A stretch of DNA of 64,000 bases from Pseudomonas sp. Irchel s3h14 (GCF_900187425.1 NZ_FYDJ01000002.1:1-64000), one strand, 5' to 3'. Positions 36,633 through 45,199 are shown, counted from the first letter of the stretch. Notes: a model not told the origin generated them from the sequence alone. Program-made: numbers and translations.

Positions 36633-37487
36633 ATGATCATCGATTGGCACATACTCAACCGCGAACCAAGCCTGTCGGGACTGTACGTGCGGGCCGCGAC
36701 GCGACGCAAAATCACCGGCACCACCCTGCCCGACTCGGGTTTGCGCTGCTGGATCAATGTCGATCCGAAGCGCCTGGCGGACTATCGCAAGGTCTGCGGT
36801 TTTGCCGAAAACGGTTTGTTGCCGCCAACCTATCCACACATCCTCGCGTTCGCCTTGCAGATGCAATTGCTGACGGCCAAGGAGTTTCCATTTCCGCTGC
36901 TGGGGTTAATTCACCTGAGCAACCGCATTCGCATCTTTCGACCAATGGGCGGCGTGAATCGCGTGCGGGTCAGCGTTCAGGTGCAAAACCTTCAACCCCA
37001 TGAAAAGGGCGCGACGTTCGACCTGGTGACGACACTCGACGATCAACTGGGGGCGTTGTGGGAAGCTGAAAGCCAGATGTTGTGCCGCGGGGTCAAACTC
37101 GAAGGCGAACCCGTAGAAGAAGTATTGGCATCGTCGCTGGAAATGTCGGAAGTCGCCTGCTGGAAAGCGCCGTCGGACATTGGGCGGCAGTACGCCAAAG
37201 TGTCCGGCGACTACAACCCGATTCACCTGAGTGCCGTCAGCGCCAAACTCTTCGGTTTCCCGAAGGCCATCGCCCATGGGTTGTGGAACAAGGCGCGCAC
37301 CCTGGCGGCGCTTGCCGATCATCTGCCGGCGGCGAATGTCGAGATTGCGGTGCAATTTCGCAAACCGGTGCGGTTGCCCAGTGAGGTGACGTTGCTGGCC
37401 AGTGCGGCAGGGTCGAGCGGGGATTTGCTGTTGGTGGGTGCGGGGGATCTTGAGCATATGGCGGGCCATTGGCGGCCGGTTGCCTGA
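36633..37487 (+). CDS. MaoC-like hot-dog dehydratase/hydratase
   Basis: A 284-residue protein with two hot-dog folds. The second half carries the hydratase-2 motif YAKVSGDYNPIHLS (D and H catalytic) and AIAHGLW. The first half is a degenerate FAS1-like hot dog. It would hydrate enoyl-CoA. Start 36633 (MIIDWHI) follows GGGGG and lies two bases after the FabG-like stop, so the two are cotranscribed. Confidence 0.85.
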   Translation: MIIDWHILNREPSLSGLYVRAATRRKITGTTLPDSGLRCWINVDPKRLADYRKVCGFAENGLLPPTYPHILAFALQMQLLTAKEFPFPLLGLIHLSNRIRIFRPMGGVNRVRVSVQVQNLQPHEKGATFDLVTTLDDQLGALWEAESQMLCRGVKLEGEPVEEVLASSLEMSEVACWKAPSDIGRQYAKVSGDYNPIHLSAVSAKLFGFPKAIAHGLWNKARTLAALADHLPAANVEIAVQFRKPVRLPSEVTLLASAAGSSGDLLLVGAGDLEHMAGHWRPVA

Positions 37488-37490
37488 CCC

Positions 37491-37571
37491 GACCGTTCCT
37501 GCACTCTGCGTTCGGCTCTTGGGACGCAGAGCGTCCCTGGCTGCATTCCCACGCAGAGCGTGGGAACGATC
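37491..37571. repeat. Degraded long REP element, GATCGTTCCCACGC type
   Basis: The right arm (ATTCCCACGCAGAGCGTGGG) is intact, while the left arm has several changes (GACCGTTCCTGCACTCTGCG) and is shortened. It lies between the MaoC-like and receiver genes. Confidence 0.85.
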
Positions 37572-37573
37572 AA

Positions 37574-37987
37574 TCACTGACTCACTAAATCCATGCGAGG
37601 CTGCGGAAACAAATTATTCAACGTCTCCAACAACCGCACGTGATAAATCGGCTTGCGAAACAGGTCGAGCACCTGCAACCGCAACATGTCACTGACATCC
37701 TCCATGTCCGCATGCCCCGACGTCACAATCACCGGCAAATGCTGGCGGGACGTATGTTCACGCAACCGCTTGATCAACGACATGCCACTCTCCTCCGGCA
37801 TCCGCAGATCCGTGATCACCAACGCAATATCAGGGTGGCGCGTCAGATGTTGCAGCGCGAGTTTGACCGAGGTGGCGGTAAAGCAATTGAAGCCCTCGCC
37901 CTCCAGCAACTCCGCCAACTCCAGCAACGCATCCTCCTCATCATCGACCAGAAGTAGCTGTTGGCGTGGAAGTGAGGGAGCGTTCAT
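37574..37987 (-). CDS. Receiver-only response regulator of the Tad locus
   Basis: A 137-residue single CheY-like receiver with no output domain. The phospho-acceptor Asp is in VITDLRMP, the acidic pair in LLVDDEEDA, the switch S in VTSGHAD and the Lys in FRKPI. Start 37987 is preceded by AGGTG; the longer frame is poor. It lies just after flp on the same strand, 80 bases away, so it may be a phosphate sink or protein-interaction switch tied to the PprA-like kinase. Confidence 0.85.
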   Translation of the reverse strand: MNAPSLPRQQLLLVDDEEDALLELAELLEGEGFNCFTATSVKLALQHLTRHPDIALVITDLRMPEESGMSLIKRLREHTSRQHLPVIVTSGHADMEDVSDMLRLQVLDLFRKPIYHVRLLETLNNLFPQPRMDLVSQ

Positions 37988-38067
37988 GGGCAACACCTGC
38001 AATGGACTAAGCGCTGACGTTAGAAGCCCTTTGGAGCATTGGCAAGCTACCGGTGCGTCTTCTCGCG

Positions 38068-38268
38068 TCAATCGATGGCGGCTTTGATGGTGCCGAACAG
38101 GGTTGTTATCGAGGTTCCCATCCCTGCACTGAGGCCGGCAATCACCACCGCGACCATGGCGGCAACAATCGCGTACTCAATACCTGAGGCACCCTCGGTA
38201 TCTTTGGCCAGGCCTTTGTAAAAAGCGATTTCGGATTTGATCTTCTGAGCAATCTTGGTAAAGGACAT
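38068..38268 (-). CDS. flp: Flp-type (type IVb) pilin
   Basis: A 66-residue prepilin. The processing site fits the Flp rule G/xxxxEY: G then ASGI then EY, followed by a hydrophobic helix (AIVAAMVAVVIAGLSAG). The leader is about 25 residues. Cleavage would be done by the FppA-like peptidase at 45242. Start 38268 follows CAGGAG. It is divergent from the rcpC-tad genes, and it is the structural subunit of the pilus. Confidence 0.93.
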   Translation of the reverse strand: MSFTKIAQKIKSEIAFYKGLAKDTEGASGIEYAIVAAMVAVVIAGLSAGMGTSITTLFGTIKAAID

Positions 38269-38592
38269 GGCAGTTCTCCTGAAAGACGGCGGGTGTTGCA
38301 CGGTCGCAACATGATTCCCCTTTGCCAGCATCAGCATTGTCGGCATTCCCCGTACCCACAACTGTAAGAACGAATTATCACTAAAGTATTAATTGCTTCG
38401 TTGACGTCAAAAAAGTCACGTTTTCGCCCTGACTACTTACTTTCGTTAGTTATTTTCAGGCCCGTAATGGCTTTTTGCTCTAGCTGAGCTACCGTCAAAT
38501 AGCGAAATAGTTCCATGTTCATAGCTGCCTGATTGCGAAGTTGTCTCGTAGGATGCGACGAGGTCTCAAGCAGCAGGAAAGGGAGAGCCGTC
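38269..38592. promoter_or_regulatory. Divergent flp / rcpC control region
   Basis: A 324-base AT-rich region between flp and rcpC. It contains the ten-base palindrome TTGACGTCAA at 38401-38410 and a TACTTTC half-site at 38438-38444 that recurs in a palindrome upstream of pprB. The response regulator PprB is the expected activator. No gene is supported here; a minus frame at 38433-38645 lacks a ribosome site and overlaps rcpC. Confidence 0.55.
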
Positions 38593-39540
38593 ATGAACAG
38601 TCGTATCACTCTGGGCCTGGCCGGTTTGTTTCTGGTGGGCGCCATTGTTGCCGGTTACTGGGGCCTCACGCTAAGCCGCCAACCCGCTCCCGAGTCTGTC
38701 GTGCAACCCGAGATCGTCACGCCTGCACCCATCGCCCAGACGCTGCCCCCCGTGGACGACCCCACCCGCCAACCGGTGGTGGTGTTGCTGCATGATGTGC
38801 CACCGTTCGTGCCGATCAGCGCCGCCGACGTGACCCTGGAAAAACTCCGTACCGTCCCGGCCGGCAGCCTGAGCCGCCTCGATCAAGCGATTGGCCGAAC
38901 GCCCTGGCGCGCCCTCAGCGCCGGCACCTGGCTCAATGATGAAAGCTTTGAAGCCGGCGGCAGACTGGCGCGGATGATTCGTCCCGATGAACGCGCCCTC
39001 GCCGTCGCAGTGGATGAAGTGATCAATGCCGGAGGGCAACTGACACCCGGGGACTATGTCGATGTGCTGCTGTTTCTGCGCATGGACAACAACAACCTTC
39101 AGCCGTCGGCGCAACTGGTGGTGCCGGCCTTGCGGGTACTCGGGGTGGGCGAACAGATGGGGTTGACCAACGACGGTCAACCCGCAAGCCCGGCCCGCAG
39201 CATCGAAGAAAAACTCAGGCAGGAACAATTGCGCGCCAGCGCCCGCAGCGTCTTGCTTGCCGTCCCCGAACAACTATTGAGCCGCCTGATGTTGGCGGCC
39301 CAGGCTGGCGTGCTGCGCCTGGCCGTACGCAGCGCCGATGAAAAACGTCTGGCTCGTTACTGGGCCGGTAAAAGCGATTCATCGGCCAAACTTGCCAGTG
39401 CCAACCGCGAGTTGATCCAGTTCAGCCAACTGGCCATGACGCCCCCACCCAAACCTGTCGTCACCAACGGCAGCACAGCACCGCGCAAGTCGAGCGTGGT
39501 AGTCATCCGCGGCAACGAAATCACCCAACAACCCCCCTGA
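38593..39540 (+). CDS. rcpC: Tad pilus assembly protein RcpC/CpaB
   Basis: A 315-residue CpaB/RcpC protein. An N-terminal signal anchor (LGLAGLFLVGAIVAGYWGL) is followed by an SAF domain (VVVLLHDVPPFVPISAADVT, about residues 57-130) and the RcpC/CpaB C-terminal domain with GDYVDVLLF. In other Tad systems it stabilises and associates with the secretin in the periplasm. Start 38593 has GGGAGAG upstream. A secretin gene would normally follow but is not present. Confidence 0.9.
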   Translation: MNSRITLGLAGLFLVGAIVAGYWGLTLSRQPAPESVVQPEIVTPAPIAQTLPPVDDPTRQPVVVLLHDVPPFVPISAADVTLEKLRTVPAGSLSRLDQAIGRTPWRALSAGTWLNDESFEAGGRLARMIRPDERALAVAVDEVINAGGQLTPGDYVDVLLFLRMDNNNLQPSAQLVVPALRVLGVGEQMGLTNDGQPASPARSIEEKLRQEQLRASARSVLLAVPEQLLSRLMLAAQAGVLRLAVRSADEKRLARYWAGKSDSSAKLASANRELIQFSQLAMTPPPKPVVTNGSTAPRKSSVVVIRGNEITQQPP

Positions 39541-39561
39541 ATCGAGCAAGGACGCATCAAA

Positions 39562-39651
39562 ATGCGCAGTCGTTCCATGCCCCTGTTTGAAGCGCAACTA
39601 TGACCCGAACTGGTATCACCTGAACTGCCTCGAAAACTGCAACTTCGATAA
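39562..39651 (+). pseudogene. rcpA: Probable remnant of the secretin gene rcpA
   Basis: After rcpC a Shine-Dalgarno AAGGA (39549-39553) precedes an ATG at 39562, giving MRSRSMPLFEAQL then TGA. In the same frame after the TGA come PELVSPELPRKLQLR and a TAA at 39651, reminiscent of the tail of an outer-membrane secretin. Canonical Tad loci carry a 400-500-residue secretin exactly here. The simplest reading is an internal deletion leaving the first 13 and last 15 codons. Because it is so short the identity is inference. Confidence 0.4.
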
Positions 39652-39669
39652 ACGCAGCGGATTATCGCA

Positions 39670-40866
39670 ATGAGCCAGAGCCAGAACCTGAGCCAGACCT
39701 TCCTCGCGATCACGCGCAACAGCACCGACCTTGAGTGGCTGCAAGGCGCCCTCGCCCCGTTGGGCCAAGTGGTCAGCGCCGGCGGTGGCAGCCTCGACGA
39801 ATTGCTGGCGCTGGTGGACGTGACCTTCGCCAGTCTGGTGTTCATCGGTCTGGACCGCGAACACGTGGTGGCCCAAAGCGCACTGATCGAAGGTGCCCTG
39901 GAAGCCAAACCGATGCTGGCGATCGTCGCGCTGGGCGATGGCATGGACAACCAACTCGTACTCAACGCCATGCGCGCCGGCGCACGGGATTTCGTGGCCT
40001 ATGGTTCGCGCTCCAGTGAAGTCGCGGGGTTGGTGCGACGGCTGAGCAAACGCCTGCCACCCGTGGCCCCGAACACCCAACTGGGCAGCCTGACGGTGCT
40101 CTACGGTGTGCAGATCAACGCCGACGGCGCGCTGCTCGCCACGCACATGGCGCAAGTGGTGCAGAAGAGCGGACAGCAAACGCTGTTGCTGGACCTTGGC
40201 CTGCCGCGCGGTGACAGCCTGGCCTTGCTCGGGCTGGAGAGTTCGTTCCACTTCGGCGATGCACTCCGGCACTTGCGGCGCCTCGACGCGACGCTGATCG
40301 ACAGCGCGTTCACCAACTGCGCCGCCGGGTTGCGGATCCTCGCCTACGCCCACCACGATGAGCCGCTGGAACACACCAGCACCGCCGAGTTGTACATGCT
40401 GCTCAGCGCCCTGCGCCAACACTTCCAGCACATCGTGGTGAACCTGACGGGTCAGCCGGACAGCGAAGCGCTACGCACCTTCGTCACCCATTGCGACAAG
40501 TTGCTGTGGTACACCGATCAGAACGTACTCGACTGCCGTCGCAACCTGGCGGTACTCAACCTGTGGCGCGAAAAAGGCATGAAGCTCGATCACGCCAGAC
40601 TGCTGGTGGACCGCTACCTGCGCAACGTCGCACCGGACTCCGACACCCTGAGCAAAAGCTTCGGCATGGAGATCATCGCGACCCTCGTCTACAGCCCGGA
40701 AGTGCGGCTTAACGCCAAGAACCAAGGTGTGACGTTGTTTGAACTGGCCCCCCGCGAAGGCCTGACTCAAAGCCTGCGCGCCCTCGGTGATCGGTTGGCC
40801 AAGCGCTCCGAGGGCCTGGCCAAACCCAAGTCTGGCTGGTTCAACCGGTTGAGGGGTGCGCAATGA
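39670..40866 (+). CDS. tadZ: Tad pilus localisation ATPase-like protein TadZ/CpaE
   Basis: A 398-residue TadZ/CpaE protein with an N-terminal receiver-like domain (about 10-120; GDGMDNQLVLNAMRAGARDF) and a ParA/MinD-like C-terminal domain. The usual Walker A (KGGxGKT) is replaced by VQINADGALLATHM, so ATP binding is doubtful, but the following strand LLLDLGLPRGD and the later FELAPRE tail are conserved. It normally marks the pole where the pilus machine assembles. Its ATG follows the rcpA scar by 18 bases. Confidence 0.85.
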   Translation: MSQSQNLSQTFLAITRNSTDLEWLQGALAPLGQVVSAGGGSLDELLALVDVTFASLVFIGLDREHVVAQSALIEGALEAKPMLAIVALGDGMDNQLVLNAMRAGARDFVAYGSRSSEVAGLVRRLSKRLPPVAPNTQLGSLTVLYGVQINADGALLATHMAQVVQKSGQQTLLLDLGLPRGDSLALLGLESSFHFGDALRHLRRLDATLIDSAFTNCAAGLRILAYAHHDEPLEHTSTAELYMLLSALRQHFQHIVVNLTGQPDSEALRTFVTHCDKLLWYTDQNVLDCRRNLAVLNLWREKGMKLDHARLLVDRYLRNVAPDSDTLSKSFGMEIIATLVYSPEVRLNAKNQGVTLFELAPREGLTQSLRALGDRLAKRSEGLAKPKSGWFNRLRGAQ

Positions 40867-42143
40867 GCGGTGAAAAACTCTTTGGTGCCCCTGTGCGCAC
40901 CACCACTGGCAACACCGACCACGAAGGTCTGAAACTGGTGCTGCACCGCTACATCATCGACGCCATCGAGGAGTCCGGCCAAAACCTGCTGGAGGGTTCA
41001 CGGCAGGTGCTCTCGCAGTTCGTCATCGACAAGGTTGCCGAGTACATCGCCCGGCTGCACCTGGCGATTTCCCGCTATGAAATGGAGCGTCTGGCCGAAG
41101 AAATCGTCGATGAACTCACCGGTTTCGGCCCCTTGGAAGTGCTGCTGCGAGACCCGGCGGTGACGGAGATCCTGGTCAACGGCCCGCACCGGGTGTTCAT
41201 TGAACGCGACGGCGTACTGCATCAAAGCGACTTGCGCTTCATCGATGCGCATCACATCGAACGGGTCATGCAACGGATTCTCGCGCCCCTCGGTCGACGG
41301 CTCGATGAGTCGTCGCCAATGGTCGACGCACGACTGCCCGACGGCAGCCGGGTCAACGCGATCATTCCACCGATTGCGCTCGATGGTCCCTGCCTGTCGA
41401 TACGTAAATTTCGCAAGGACATGCTCAAAAGCTCGGACCTGATGGCGATGCAAACCATCGACCAGGCGATCTTCGACTTTCTTCAGGAGGCCGTGGGCAA
41501 GCGCTGCAACATCCTGATCAGCGGCGGCACCGGCACCGGCAAGACCACGCTGTTGAACATTCTCAGCCAGTTGATCAACCCTCACGAGCGACTCGTCACC
41601 ATCGAAGACGTCGCCGAACTGCACCTGGGGCACCCTCACGTGGTGCGCCTGGAAACCCGACCGCCGAATGCCGAAGGCCACGGCGAAGTGAAAGCCAGTG
41701 ACCTGATTCGCAACGCCCTGCGGATGCGCCCGGACCGAATCATCCTCGGCGAGATTCGTGGCGTCGAAGTGGTGGACGTACTCACCGCAATGAACACCGG
41801 CCACGACGGCTCCATGAGCACCGTGCACGCCAACAACGCCCAGGATGCGCTGTTGCGCCTGGAGACACTGGTGGGCCTGACGGGCCGCACCATCGCCGAA
41901 CGTACCTTGCGGCAAATGATCTGCGCCGCACTGGACGTAGTGATCCAGCTGAAGCGCATGCCCGACGGCCGCCGTTGCGTCAGCGAAGTGGTGGAGGTGA
42001 TCGGCTTGCGTGATGACGTGTATGTCACCAACACGTTGTTCCGGCTCGACCAGCGCAGCGGCATCGGATTCATGCGCGAGGCGGTCAACCCCGCCGGCGA
42101 CAAACTGCGCCGTGAGTTGGCGCTCTCTCCCTCTGCGTATTGA
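40863..42143 (+). CDS. tadA: Tad pilus assembly ATPase TadA/CpaF
   Basis: A 426-residue type II/IV secretion ATPase. Walker A is GGTGTGKTT (about residues 221-229), Asp box VTIEDVAEL, Walker B DRIILGEIRG, and the His box GHDGSMSTVHANN. It energises Flp pilus extension and retraction at the inner membrane. Its ATG overlaps tadZ by four bases, showing coupling. Confidence 0.94.
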   Translation: MSGEKLFGAPVRTTTGNTDHEGLKLVLHRYIIDAIEESGQNLLEGSRQVLSQFVIDKVAEYIARLHLAISRYEMERLAEEIVDELTGFGPLEVLLRDPAVTEILVNGPHRVFIERDGVLHQSDLRFIDAHHIERVMQRILAPLGRRLDESSPMVDARLPDGSRVNAIIPPIALDGPCLSIRKFRKDMLKSSDLMAMQTIDQAIFDFLQEAVGKRCNILISGGTGTGKTTLLNILSQLINPHERLVTIEDVAELHLGHPHVVRLETRPPNAEGHGEVKASDLIRNALRMRPDRIILGEIRGVEVVDVLTAMNTGHDGSMSTVHANNAQDALLRLETLVGLTGRTIAERTLRQMICAALDVVIQLKRMPDGRRCVSEVVEVIGLRDDVYVTNTLFRLDQRSGIGFMREAVNPAGDKLRRELALSPSAY

Positions 42144-42153
42144 AGGCCACGGC

Positions 42154-43038
42154 ATGCTCAAACCGGTGCTGCTCATCCTCGTTTGCCTGGTCTTGCTCGG
42201 ACTGTCGATCCGCTTGTTTTATCGCGGTTTGCGCCAGACCGGCACCGAGCGGGTACTGGGACGCCTGACCCAGGGGCAACCGCAGCCGGTACTGACGAAA
42301 ACCTCCTGGGCGGGTCTGGATCGGGCCTTTCTGCGGGCTGGCCTTGGGCGTCCCACCGAGCGTCTGGGGGTATGGCTGCTGCTCTGGGCCTTTGGCATCT
42401 TGCTCGGATTTGCTACCGGTGGCTGGGGTGGCTTGCTGGCTCTGTTACTGCTACCGCCGCTGATGCTGCGTCTGTATGTCAATTGGCGTTATCAACGCCG
42501 ACTCCAGCGCATGATCGAACAACTGCCACCAATGCTCGATCACACCGTGCGCAGTCTGAAGTCCGGGCGCACCCTGGCCGATGCGGTGCTGGGCGCCATC
42601 GACACCGCTGAAGACCCGCTGAAAAACGCCATGGGGCGGGTTCAGCGCAACGTGCAGTTGGGGGTCAGCCTGCCGGATGCCGCGGCAGACCTCGCTGAGC
42701 TGTATGAGAAAGACGAACTTCGCCTGTTCGCGCTCGGTTTGAAGGTCAATCACCGCTATGGCGGCAATGCCAGCGAATTGCTGGAAAACCTGATCAAGAT
42801 GATCCGGGAGCGCGAGCAGGCTGCGCGCCAGCTCAGGGCCATGACCGGTGAAACCCGGGTGACCGCGTGGGTCCTGGGCTGTTTGCCGATTGGTCTGGCC
42901 GGCTATTTCCTCGCGACTAACCCTCATTACTTGCTCGCCATGTGGCACGACGATTCGGGGCAAATCATGCTCGCGTCCGCGTTCGGCTTGCAGGTGGTCG
43001 GTAGCCTGGCGCTCTGGCACATGTTGCGCAGCGTATGA
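42154..43038 (+). CDS. tadB: Tad pilus inner-membrane platform protein TadB
   Basis: A 294-residue T2SSF-domain protein. Helices lie at about residues 4-20, 69-105, 243-262 and 274-290, with the cytoplasmic T2SF domain at about 120-240 (QLPPMLDHTVRSLKSGRTL, VNHRYGGNASELLENL). Start 42154 follows AAGG ten bases after the tadA stop; the longer frame overlaps tadA. It forms the platform together with TadC. Confidence 0.92.
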   Translation: MLKPVLLILVCLVLLGLSIRLFYRGLRQTGTERVLGRLTQGQPQPVLTKTSWAGLDRAFLRAGLGRPTERLGVWLLLWAFGILLGFATGGWGGLLALLLLPPLMLRLYVNWRYQRRLQRMIEQLPPMLDHTVRSLKSGRTLADAVLGAIDTAEDPLKNAMGRVQRNVQLGVSLPDAAADLAELYEKDELRLFALGLKVNHRYGGNASELLENLIKMIREREQAARQLRAMTGETRVTAWVLGCLPIGLAGYFLATNPHYLLAMWHDDSGQIMLASAFGLQVVGSLALWHMLRSV

Positions 43039-43925
43039 AAGTGCCTTTGCTGATCTGCGCATTGCTGTTTCTGGGGGCAGTCTTGTTGCTGCTCAGCGGT
43101 TTGCTGGAACACCGTCGGCGGGTTCGCCAGGTGGCGCAACGACTCGACGGCAAACTGGCGAGCGACCACCGTGTGGATCAGTGGCTGCAGGTGCTGGGCA
43201 GCAGCCGGATCGGTCAGCGCTCGGTCAACCTGGATAACGAAACCCAGGCATTGCTTAACCGTCTCGGCTGGCGCAGCGCCCGGCGACGTTCACTGTTCGC
43301 GGCGTTCCAGGTAGGCGCTCCGGTGCTGGCACTGGCCCTGACCTTGCTGATCCAGGGCGTGTTCTTCCCTCATGCAGACAACCACTGGATGGCCCCGGTG
43401 CTCGCCACCTGCATCGGCTATCTGTTGCCCAAAAGGTTGCTGGCCGCTGCCGCGCAGCGTCGGCAAAAACAACTGGCGAGCGAGATTTCCACCTTCATTC
43501 CGCTGCTGCGCATCCTGTTCGAATCGGGCATGGCGGTGGAGCAGTCGCTGCGAGTGTTGAGCAATGAAGGCAAACAATTATTGCCGGCCCTGACCCATGA
43601 ATTGCGTCTGGTATTGGCCCGGGTCGATTCCGGCCTGGAACTGGGCGAAGAACTGAACAAAGCCACCCGATTGCTGGCCGTCGACGAGTTCACCGACACC
43701 TGCGTCATCCTTGAGCAGTTGATCCATCAGGGGGGCGGTGCGATGAAATCCCTGCTGACCCTCAAGCAATTGCTCGATGACCGGCGCCTGACGCGTCTGC
43801 AGGAATACATCTCCAAGCTGTCCGCCAAAATGTCCGTCGTGATGATGCTGTTTCTCTTCCCGGCGTTATTGATCGTACTGGCCGGCCCGGGCTTCACCGC
43901 CCTGTCCCATGCCTTTGGTTCTTAG
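43035..43925 (+). CDS. tadC: Tad pilus inner-membrane platform protein TadC
   Basis: A 296-residue T2SSF protein with an N-terminal helix (LLICALLFLGAVLLLLSGLL), a central pair of helices near 95-140, the T2SF domain, and a final helix at about 265-290. Its ATG overlaps the tadB stop (ATGA). In other systems tadD follows, but no TPR-type gene is found here. Confidence 0.92.
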   Translation: MKVPLLICALLFLGAVLLLLSGLLEHRRRVRQVAQRLDGKLASDHRVDQWLQVLGSSRIGQRSVNLDNETQALLNRLGWRSARRRSLFAAFQVGAPVLALALTLLIQGVFFPHADNHWMAPVLATCIGYLLPKRLLAAAAQRRQKQLASEISTFIPLLRILFESGMAVEQSLRVLSNEGKQLLPALTHELRLVLARVDSGLELGEELNKATRLLAVDEFTDTCVILEQLIHQGGGAMKSLLTLKQLLDDRRLTRLQEYISKLSAKMSVVMMLFLFPALLIVLAGPGFTALSHAFGS

Positions 43926-43936
43926 AGGGATCGTTA

Positions 43937-44062
43937 TTGAAAAGCTATCAGCATGAGATCCCGGAGTACTTTGATCAGTATGAGAGCGGGCAAGTGGGCG
44001 GTGGGACGGGGGGTAGTCTTGATCCGGGAATTGGACGCTTGGGGCTAGCGTTTTTTGGCTGA
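43937..44062 (+). CDS. Possible 41-residue glycine-rich peptide after tadC
   Basis: An open frame with a TTG start eight bases after GAGGG, eleven bases beyond the tadC stop. It begins with a polar acidic segment (SYQHEIPEYFDQYESG), continues GGGTGGS and ends GRLGLAFFG. I do not recognise it. The non-ATG start, shortness and lack of any known homologue make it weak; it could be a remnant. Confidence 0.25.
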   Translation: MKSYQHEIPEYFDQYESGQVGGGTGGSLDPGIGRLGLAFFG

Positions 44063-44126
44063 CTTTTTTCGGGCCGGCATTCCGGGTAATGCCAGTCAGT
44101 TAAGCAATTTCAGCCGCGACACTCTT

Positions 44127-44272
44127 TGTAGCAGCTGCCGAGCCCGCGAGGCTGCGTTCGGCTGCGTAGCAGTCGTGAGTCCGGCTGACGCGGTATGCCT
44201 GACGTACCGCAATGACTGATTTGCGACTGCTACGCAGCCGAACGCAGCCTCGCAGGCTCGGCAGCTGCTACA
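44127..44272. repeat. 146-base inverted repeat, distinct from the REP families
   Basis: Arms of about 48 bases: TGTAGCAGCTGCCGAGCCCG on the left, then GCTGCGTTCGGCTGCG, with near-complement on the right ending CGGCAGCTGCTACA. The one or two mismatches are compensated by a long loop. It is a separate family from the GATCGTTCCC and GAGCGGGCTT elements in the window, and occurs once here. Confidence 0.85.
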
Positions 44273-44345
44273 GATCGCGTTACGGCTTAACACATTCCAG
44301 GCGCTTGTAAAAAAGTGAATCGCGGTCGATACCGCCAACAAAAAC

Positions 44346-45128
44346 CTAATGCGCAGTCACCCCCTGACGCAATCCAGAATGACTGGGTAACAAAGCCAGC
44401 GCCAACTGCGTCCGATTATGCATATGGGTCAACCGCAAAACCTGCGACACATAAAGCTTCACCGTGTTCTCGGTAATCCCCAACTCACAGGCAATCTGAT
44501 AATTCGTCTGCCCCTTCCCCACCAGCCGCGCCACCTCCAACTGCCTTGGCGACAGCTGACTGAAAATCGCCGGAATCTCAACCCGATCCACAGCGATGAC
44601 ATCTTCATCAGTGGAAACCGATAACCGCGGCCCACGCCGAACCTTATCCAGATCCTGATACAGATCATCGATCGACTCGGCAAGATACTGCAGCTTCTGA
44701 TCCAGATGCCCCAGCTGCACATTCTTCTGCCGTTCCTGCAAAACCACTGCCTGACGCGCAATCCCTTCGAGCAACTCACCCAGATTAATCGGCTTCTGGT
44801 AGTAATCGGCAAACCCGGCCCGCAAAGCCTTGATCACATCCTGCTTGTCCGCACGCCCAGTGAGCATGATTGCTTCAAACACACGGTGCTTGCCGGATAA
44901 CCGTTGCAGCTCCTGAACCAGTTGAATCCCGTCCAGACCGGGCATGTGCAAATCGCAAAGCACCAGGCCGATCGCTTCGTCTTCATTGAAACGCTCGACG
45001 GCCTGTTTGCCAGTCTCGCAAGAAACGCAACGGTAACCGCTGCCTTCAAGAAACTCACAGAGCTCTGCGGCAATCAACGGCTGGTCGTCGACCACAAGGA
45101 TTTTTACTGCCGAAGAAAGCTTGTTCAC
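44346..45128 (-). CDS. pprB: Response regulator PprB (NarL/LuxR-type), activator of Tad genes
   Basis: A 260-residue regulator. The receiver is at about residues 8-120 (LVVDDQP, phospho-acceptor D in VLCDLHMP, T in MLTGRAD, K in YYQKPI). A linker of about 80 residues follows, then a LuxR helix-turn-helix (LSPRQLEVARLVGKGQTNYQ). The start codon is GTG with AGGGAG upstream. P. aeruginosa PprB activates flp-tad and related adhesion genes; the neighbouring kinase resembles its partner PprA. Confidence 0.9.
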   Translation of the reverse strand: MNKLSSAVKILVVDDQPLIAAELCEFLEGSGYRCVSCETGKQAVERFNEDEAIGLVLCDLHMPGLDGIQLVQELQRLSGKHRVFEAIMLTGRADKQDVIKALRAGFADYYQKPINLGELLEGIARQAVVLQERQKNVQLGHLDQKLQYLAESIDDLYQDLDKVRRGPRLSVSTDEDVIAVDRVEIPAIFSQLSPRQLEVARLVGKGQTNYQIACELGITENTVKLYVSQVLRLTHMHNRTQLALALLPSHSGLRQGVTAH

Positions 45129-45199
45129 GTGCGACTCCCTGCAAGGTCAAAGTTGACCATTCCTCTACTGACAGCCACAGGCTGTACAACTTCTGAATT

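Larger units (their letters stand above)
43926..44345. other. 420-base region between tadC and pprB
   Basis: The expected tadD is absent. A 41-codon frame (43937-44062, TTG start after GAGGG) and a 146-base REP-like inverted repeat (44127-44272) are the only structures seen. tadC and pprB are convergent, so this region should hold terminators for both. Confidence 0.5.

Noticed and set aside
38433..38645. A 70-residue minus frame between flp and rcpC
   Set aside because: Overlaps the rcpC start and has no ribosome site; the region looks regulatory.
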